Positions 57,610 through 64,000 of a DNA stretch of 64,000 nucleotides are shown here, in pieces (the stretch's first letter is position 1; every line of letters begins with the position of its first letter). Origin of the DNA: Lycorma delicatula. Taxonomy: Eukaryota; Arthropoda; Insecta; Hemiptera; Fulgoridae. The position numbers and the translations under genes were made by a program. The notes under the pieces are model-generated. The model was not told where the DNA came from and did no database searches. It was given only the letters and a program-made list of their open reading frames with translations. The stretch is from the NCBI RefSeq assembly GCF_047948215.1, contig NC_134455.1, forward strand, positions 297,141,647-297,205,646, written 5' to 3'.

Positions 57610-60302
57610 GAGCAGCTGCTTAAAAAGGATCTGTATTTATTTGGTAAGTTAGATTAATTTTTTTTTACTCTGCATATGTTTTTTTGCTTATTTTATTTTA
57701 CATACGATGTCTGAATAATATAATAATTAACGATATTGTGAATAATAAAAAAAAACTACTGCAATTTTCTGCGGTTTTATTTTACAAGAACTGTTGCTTT
57801 ATATGTTCGTTTCCGTTAGTACTATGCCTCGAAAGTGACACGGTTTTATTTTCCAGTTTTGTGTAATATCAATTTTGATTTTGGGAGTATGCCGGTTAAA
57901 TTTATTGCTAACCGCCCACCGGGTTGTTTCCTAATCGATGAATGAGAAGTAATTACTTCAACGAGATTTTTGTGTAGTAGATAGAATTGATTACAAAAAC
58001 AGGCGTGGGCTGAAAACCGTTTTATTTATAAAATTTGATATTATTAAAGTTGAGCTATTGTGTTTATTATATTCAGGTAACGAGTGTTTAATTTAAACAG
58101 TTTGTTTTTTATTATAATTTAAATTGGGTGTAAAAATGGTTTTTCTTTTGTTAAAAATAAGAAGAAAAACTCATATAAACGTTGATCAAATGAAATTTTT
58201 CATTTGTCTCTCTTTTTGTGTTTTTATAAAAGAAATTCAGCTAGTGATTAGATAGTAAATGCTTTTTCCTGATGTAAGAGATGAAATCGGACAGAATTCT
58301 ATTTCTTCAACGTGAATTTTTTTCAACAAATCGATTCGTTTATTTGAATAAATAGATTGTTATTCATTTTTTCAAAATAAATTTTTCCAATTTATTATTA
58401 AAAAGATAACAAAATTGCCTAAGGTAATAGTTTCACTTATATTAACGATCTAAAAATTAATTTAGATACAGTCTTGAAATTTGGAAACTTATGATCATTA
58501 TTTTTGTAAATCTGTAAATATATATAGCAAATTTTATCATGGATTTGCTCTTGAAGTATGATATTATACATAAGTATGTATATTTTAATAATACTAAAAT
58601 AAGAAAAGATAAAGAGAATGTAAATTTTTGCGGATCTATCTTGTTATGAACTTTTTTCTTTGATGTGAGTAGTATGCTTATGAAGTACTTGTATATAAAT
58701 CTTTTACTTAGTTTTAACTATTTATTTATACTTTTTAAAATTATTTTAATTGTTTAGTCTACAAAATTATGAAAGTTATTAGTGTAATTATATTATTACT
58801 TTATAATTGAACTTATCTAATTATTTACGATAATTAAAGTTGTTTATTAAAAAAAAATGTTATTAGAAGATAATCAGATGAATAATGTAGCTTACAAACT
58901 CATATTATTCAGTCCTTGTGTTAGTATATTGTTTCTCTTCTTTTGCTGTGGTTATTTAATAATTATCGTTGTATTGTAAGGTAACAGTTTAAAAACTTTT
59001 AAGTTTTGTAAAATTTAATTTCGTTCAAAAGTATTTCATTACTATAGATTTACGTTAATATCCGTAATTATACATGGGGATAACAATAAATTTGTCATAT
59101 AAAATAATTACTGTGTATTACTAGAACAGTATTTTAATGTAATAGAATAATTTGAAAAGGTGGAATACGGTAATTATCGAGAAATTTCAATATCCAGTTA
59201 ACCATTTTATGTTTATTTAGTTGTACGAAGGAATTTTATTTTTATATATGCCGTGAATTGGATATTTATTTTTGTCAAAGATTATTGTCTCTGCAGCTTT
59301 AATAAAAAATGTCGCGAGAAAATTTTCAATTTCATGTTCAAGTTTCTATAATTAATGAACACTAGTTTTTATTGGCTAAGCATTGAAGGTTTCATCTTTG
59401 AAATATCAAGACGTTTAATAGTTGTACTGCAGCTTAAAAGAAGTGAAAGCGGAACCTCAATTCGTATAAAAATTCGTTATTTTCGGATAGTGCGAATTCG
59501 CCATCAGTTTCAGTATTATATTTTTACGCGTATTTACTGATAGTTATATGCTGTTATATTGTGTAGAAAAATTCACCAAGCGTCTAACAAGCATCAGAAA
59601 CATTGATATTATTAAATCTTCTCCTACTCAGTGGAGCTCTCTCTTTATTTATAAAGTTACTGAATAAAATTATATTATTTGTTTTACGTGCACAGTCTCT
59701 TATTTACGGAACAATTACTAAACGGTTTATAAAATAAAATTCATAAAAGGAAGTAAAACACTATGTTTTCTTGATGTATTATTAAATCTGAGTTTTTGCA
59801 CAAACTTTTAGTTTATATTAAATATTTTGAATAAATGCATTGCCATGACGCAATTGCATTTATTTACGAATGAAGATGTTCTCTTTATTTTGGCGCCTAA
59901 TCTCTGACAGCGGTAACAGTAACATTTTGCAAACCAGATCCCATTAGGACGAGTGCATGGAAACTGAGTTACATTTTATGTAGTTTTCTTTAATTTTAAA
60001 AGAAAATTTAGTGTTTTGAAAACAATTAGTATTCATTAAATTTACTTCATATTACAGCTGTGTTTATAAATATTTAAAATTTTTATCGTACAGTACAAAT
60101 TTATATTTTACGATTTGTAGGTATTATTCTAATTTAAGGATTTAAGAGAAAAAGATCAAAATTATTAAATTTTTATATAAAAAATATTACTTTCATCGAG
60201 AAGCTATTATGAATTGAATTATTGAAAAATATTTTTTCTACTATTAAATGGCTAAATAACAAGGTAGAAATATCGAGAGAATGGCTTGTGTTTTAGATTT
60301 GG

Positions 60303-60560
60303 ATGAAAGAAGAAAATTGTCGAAAAGGGTTGTATCGACCTATTGAAAATGAAGGGAAGAGGCGAAATGACTGTACTCATAATTGCACCGCTTGGTCCCG
60401 GGAGGGTTTCCTAGTTTTCAGAATTGACTGGAGGGGGTTGAGGTACAGCGAATTGGAGAACGCCTACGAATCGAAATGGGAGTTCTACTGTGTACTTCTC
60501 CTGCTTACTTTTAATCACTCTGACAACTTTTTGGTATTTATACTCTTATCAATGCCATAA
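60303..60560 (+). other. GC-richer patch with 85-codon frame, unassigned
   Basis: 60,340-60,490 has mixed base composition unlike its flanks and is open for 85 codons (MKEENCRKGLYRPIENEGKR, later TAWSREGFLVFRIDWRGLRY). I recognise no domain. It could be a small host exon, a conserved non-coding block or a TE scrap. Confidence 0.2.
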
Positions 60561-62005
60561 TTCTTTTTACCTTAACCAAACCGTATCATAATTTTATTTT
60601 AGAAAAATTTATTAACTTGATGTAAGTCGCTTTGAAAATAATGGTATTTAATTTATTAACTTTAATTTTCAATTAAAGTATCTTTGCTCTTCTCTCGTCT
60701 TCATTAATTATTTTATACCTTTCTTTTAAAAGATAATTGTTTTGCTGTAGTTTTTTTTCTTAATTAGGTCTTTTAATTTAACTTTTGGTTAATATATTTT
60801 TTTAAATTATAACTTGTTGGAATAGAACTCATTAAATTTTATACATATTTCGAACTTAAAAATCAATAATTAATTGTTGTGTTTCCGGTTACGTTGATAA
60901 GAACCAGTGAAATATAGCATTATTTTTCTCTCAGAGAAATTTGGGTCAGTTAATTTTAATTACGGAGACGTATTATTTTTAATTAATCGGCTGCAATTAA
61001 TGTTTATAAAATTAGTGATTATCGATCCGAAATAGTTTTTTTTTATAGATAACGGGTAATTACTGCAGTTACATTATAGATACAAAATAGAAATAAGCTA
61101 TTAATTCATAAGTTCTGGTTGTAGTTTAAGTTGAATTTATTTTTCTTATGTTCATTTATAAATTATAGCTTGAAAAAATTAACAAAAATATTATTTTTCT
61201 TAAATTTTTAAGGATATTTTTTCCTTATTGAGTGTCGATAATTGTTACCGTTTAATCAATCGTTTCACGACACAATGCTGTATATTACACCAGTAATTTG
61301 CTTTACATGGTTTGTCCTAATCATCAGATAGATTAATTGGTAAGTATATGATTGTAAAAAAATTAAACCTTGTAAGGTACAGCAACCGTTACTCAGATTA
61401 GTTTTTCTGAGAATAATGATTTTATCAACAAAGTTATCCCTTGCGGTGAACCGAGTAAATTTGTACCTTTTAGACATGGTGTTCAACAGTACATTTAGTT
61501 CGACTCCGTGATGAAGGCAACAGAAAACTATTTCTTTCATCTCTTTTCCTAGTACGCCCTTGTTGTATGAAATGCTTGTTTTGAAAACGGTTATGTCATG
61601 CGTACTAATAAAAACATTTTCATACGTAAAATAAAAAAAATTGTTAGCTCAAATACGTTTCATCAATTTATCTTGTAATCCACAGTGAAATTTCGGGTGC
61701 AATGACATTAATTAAAATACAATCACAAGTTACACAGATTGTATGGTATGATGTGACGGAATTCAAGCAAATGAAACAAAAAGAACCATAGAATTCTCTC
61801 GTAAACACATAATGTTTTAATATGATTTCTTTGGATTTTTTCTTTCCTAGATTTCTTTGGATTACAACATTCATTGTTTTCATATAATATTTTTAAAATA
61901 TTTTTCTTCCTTAATTTTTAGTATTTAATCATAAATGTAATTTACCAAATCTTTTGTAATGTTAGGAAATTAAATAATCATTATTTTTCTTTTTTGATGA
62001 AATAT
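60561..62005. other. AT-rich sequence, no gene recognised
   Basis: A 91-codon minus-strand frame at 61,265-61,540 and a 71-codon one at 61,668-61,883 show no motif. Nothing else seen. Confidence 0.55.
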
Positions 62006-62570
62006 ACACAAATATAAATGCGAAAGTTTGTCTGTCTGTTTTTCTGTATCAGCATCACGCGAGAACCAACCGACCGATCCCGTTCAAGTTTGTAAGATAC
62101 ATTTGTGTTATCCCAGGGAAGACTTTAAGCCATAAATCGAGACCCTAGCCCCCTTGTGGGTGAAGTTGGGAATTCAAAATATTCATTAAAGAGAAAAAAA
62201 TTAATCTATTTAATTATTATATTTCTGTCACCATGGTAACTTAGATAGGTTGAGGAGTTTTCCTCGTCAAAAATCTGTGTGCTTTACTTACCATAATTAC
62301 TATTATTCTGTCGTTTGTAATTTAGTTTCTTTTTCAGGTTTCTATAAAGCCTTAATACCCTTAATTGTTATTTTTTAGTACTATACTCAGAACTGTAAGA
62401 GTAACGAACAACGCGGCGGACCAGGGCGACCGAAGTGAGCATTGCGGGGTCCAATCGAGAATTGTGAGTGAAGCGAGCTCTGCGGTCTTGGGTTCCGCTC
62501 CGTGATTCGGGGGCTCAGATCGACGGCCTCACGAGCAAAGCAAGCTCTGACCAGTTGGAATATATACGCA
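62005..62570. repeat. Unclassified interspersed repeat with reiterated GAAGYGAGC motif
   Basis: The left part (62,010-62,175: aatgcgaaagtttgtctgtc, tgtttttctgt, cgagaaccaaccgaccgat, gggtgaagttggga) resembles a type of dispersed repeat common in arthropods. The right part (62,400-62,560) is GC-rich and reiterates related words: gaagtgagcattgcgggg, gaagcgagctctgcggtc, aaagcaagctctgacc. No coding capacity. Whether the two parts form one element is not certain. Confidence 0.45.
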
Positions 62571-64000
62571 GTAGTTAGCTTACAATATATAAAATACATT
62601 AAGCTGAATTGCTTAAACATGCAAAATCACTTTATTCGATTATCTTTTGCAACAGAAAAAGATATGTATTTCATATGTATGAAAACTATCAGTTTAACCT
62701 GTGATACGTTTACTCGTAAAATAGAATAAACAGTATTTTTTTATAATATATATTTTTATGGCGTTACAATTTTACTTAAAAATATTTTTTTTTTTTTTTT
62801 TAAGGCAAAGTTCATTATACCAAACTTATAAACGTACAAATTATCTTCATACTTCAATCAAACATATGATTTGTTCTAGGACAAAGAAATCAAGATCAGA
62901 TGAATTAATTAATATCACATTATAAGTTAAACATTTCATATTTCATCTAAAATAATTTTAGAACGAAAAGTAATGTAATTATGGTAGATAGAATTGATCT
63001 AATCATTGTTATTTCAAAAATAGCGTGGAGACATGAGAAGAAATTTCTTCCTTAGATAGATTTTAGAAATCAGACTTAAGAAAATGATATATAACTTACT
63101 GACATTTTTAGATCTTCAAAATGCATTTATTTTTGTATAGTGAAGTAGAATGTTTAAGATTTTTACTATAAATAGAATTTAAATGTAGAAATAGAAGAGT
63201 TAGTTTTTAGTTGTATAAGAATAATTTTGGTTAAATTCAAGTATAAAATAAAGAAAAAAAAAGCCGCACTAAAAAAAAAGGTGAGACCGGAATGCAGATT
63301 TTCCGTTTTAGATTTGATTTATTTTTGTTAAAGAAACAATAAAGGAAATCGAAGAAAAACTTTAACAGCACTGGTAAACAAAACAAGGAACAGCTTGTAA
63401 GCTAATTAACAGTGCTGGTGCAACAAATACAAATGTTGATCATTTGAATCTTATTATGTTTGTTTAAATGAAAGTAGGAAGAAATTTAGCTGAAGTAGAA
63501 GTAATGACGATTCTGTAGTAAGAATTCGTTATTGTGAGAGAAATTCAGTTTGAATTTAAATGAAAAAAACCAACACCAAAAAAGATTGGAGCTTATTGGT
63601 GAGTTTAATCATGACCAAAAAAAGATAGTAAATTGGGACATACAGTATGATATTAAAGTATGGAAACCGCCTCATATTTCAAAACCGTGGGATACTAGGA
63701 GGTAGATATAAGTGTAGATCTGCATAGTTACAAAATTACTACTTCATCGTGTGTCTCTTTGTCCAACATCTTGGATCCGCTTCATTGCATCAAACTTTGT
63801 TTTTCTAAATCGGAAGATAATCGTGGGATACATGATTTTAATGTAAGATTTTAAGAGAAAAAATGACATAAACTGTTTCTCGATAAACACCTTCGTTTTT
63901 GAGTTATAAGCAAAATAACGGAAAAATTGCGGTAAGAATAAAACGAGGTAAAACGCCTCATAGTAACTTTTTTGTTTCGTATTATTTTCAGAATTACATA
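62571..64000. other. AT-rich sequence, possible repeat at the right edge
   Basis: 62,571-63,740 shows nothing. 63,745-64,000 (from cgtgtgtctctttgtcc through tttctcgataaacacc and tttttgagttataagcaaaa) has the look of a dispersed repeat that runs off the window; no second copy here. Confidence 0.4.

Larger units (their letters stand above)
55076..60295. other. Long AT-rich stretch, no gene recognised
   Basis: No protein motif on either strand. Contains a strong hairpin at 55,958-55,995 and a 22-bp palindrome at 57,588-57,609, listed separately. Confidence 0.55.

Noticed and set aside
60303..60560. Candidate host exon
   Set aside because: Not rejected outright but kept only as an unassigned patch, because no domain, splice evidence or homology can be shown from sequence alone.
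1..64000. CRISPR arrays, operons, phage or bacterial islands
   Set aside because: No regularly spaced direct repeats, no ribosome-binding-site-led gene clusters and no prokaryotic proteins were seen.

Overview
The window looks like a stretch of intergenic, repeat-rich chromosome from an arthropod, most probably an insect. It is strongly AT-rich and has long homopolymer and (TA)n tracts. No reading frame exceeds about 153 codons, and there are no operons, rRNA genes, functional tRNA genes or CRISPR arrays. Every protein similarity I recognise belongs to a transposable element (TE), and almost all copies are broken by frameshifts, stops or deletions. The SINE tails and some dispersed repeats resemble ones I associate with hemipteran genomes, but that is memory, not a search. 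I could not identify any host gene.

Layout. 0.2-1.8 kb: dispersed repeat 'A', interrupted by an insertion whose right end carries repeat 'B'. 5.0 kb: SINE. 6.3-6.7 kb: 3' end of a LINE ORF2. 7.9 kb and 11.9 kb: SINEs. 13.5-16.1 kb: wreck of a Jockey-like LINE (minus strand). 16.7-17.2 kb: LINE reverse transcriptase (RT) fragment (plus). 18.5-19.7 kb: RTE-like LINE fragment (minus). 19.8 kb: SINE. 25.0-26.0 kb: LINE ORF1 with GC-rich 5' region (minus). 27.2-31.2 kb: the largest element, an R1-clade-like LINE (minus) with a small internal inversion. 32.6-33.3 kb: Tc1/mariner-superfamily transposase relic. 34.1-35.9 kb: three SINEs. 39.4-42.6 kb: a complete but dead hAT transposon with terminal inverted repeats and an 8-bp target duplication, sitting inside a second copy of repeat A. 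45.2-47.0 kb: a GC-richer island with a 152-codon frame, then a LINE fragment. 50.0 kb: dispersed repeat 'C'. 51.0-52.95 kb: relic of a multicopy ORF family split by a 987-bp retroposed insertion with a 17-bp target duplication. 53.2 and 54.6 kb: two LINE 3' fragments. 54.9 kb: inverted second copy of repeat B. 62.0-62.6 kb: another repeat with GC-rich internal motifs. The remainder is AT-rich sequence in which I see no gene.

The elements do not work together as a system. The window reads as layers of insertion, so its interest is in the nesting: insertions that can be timed against each other by target duplications, a segment inside the hAT that looks copied from its own flank, an inverted block inside the R1-like LINE, and SINE heads and tails that have been swapped. 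I found no convincing new biological system.
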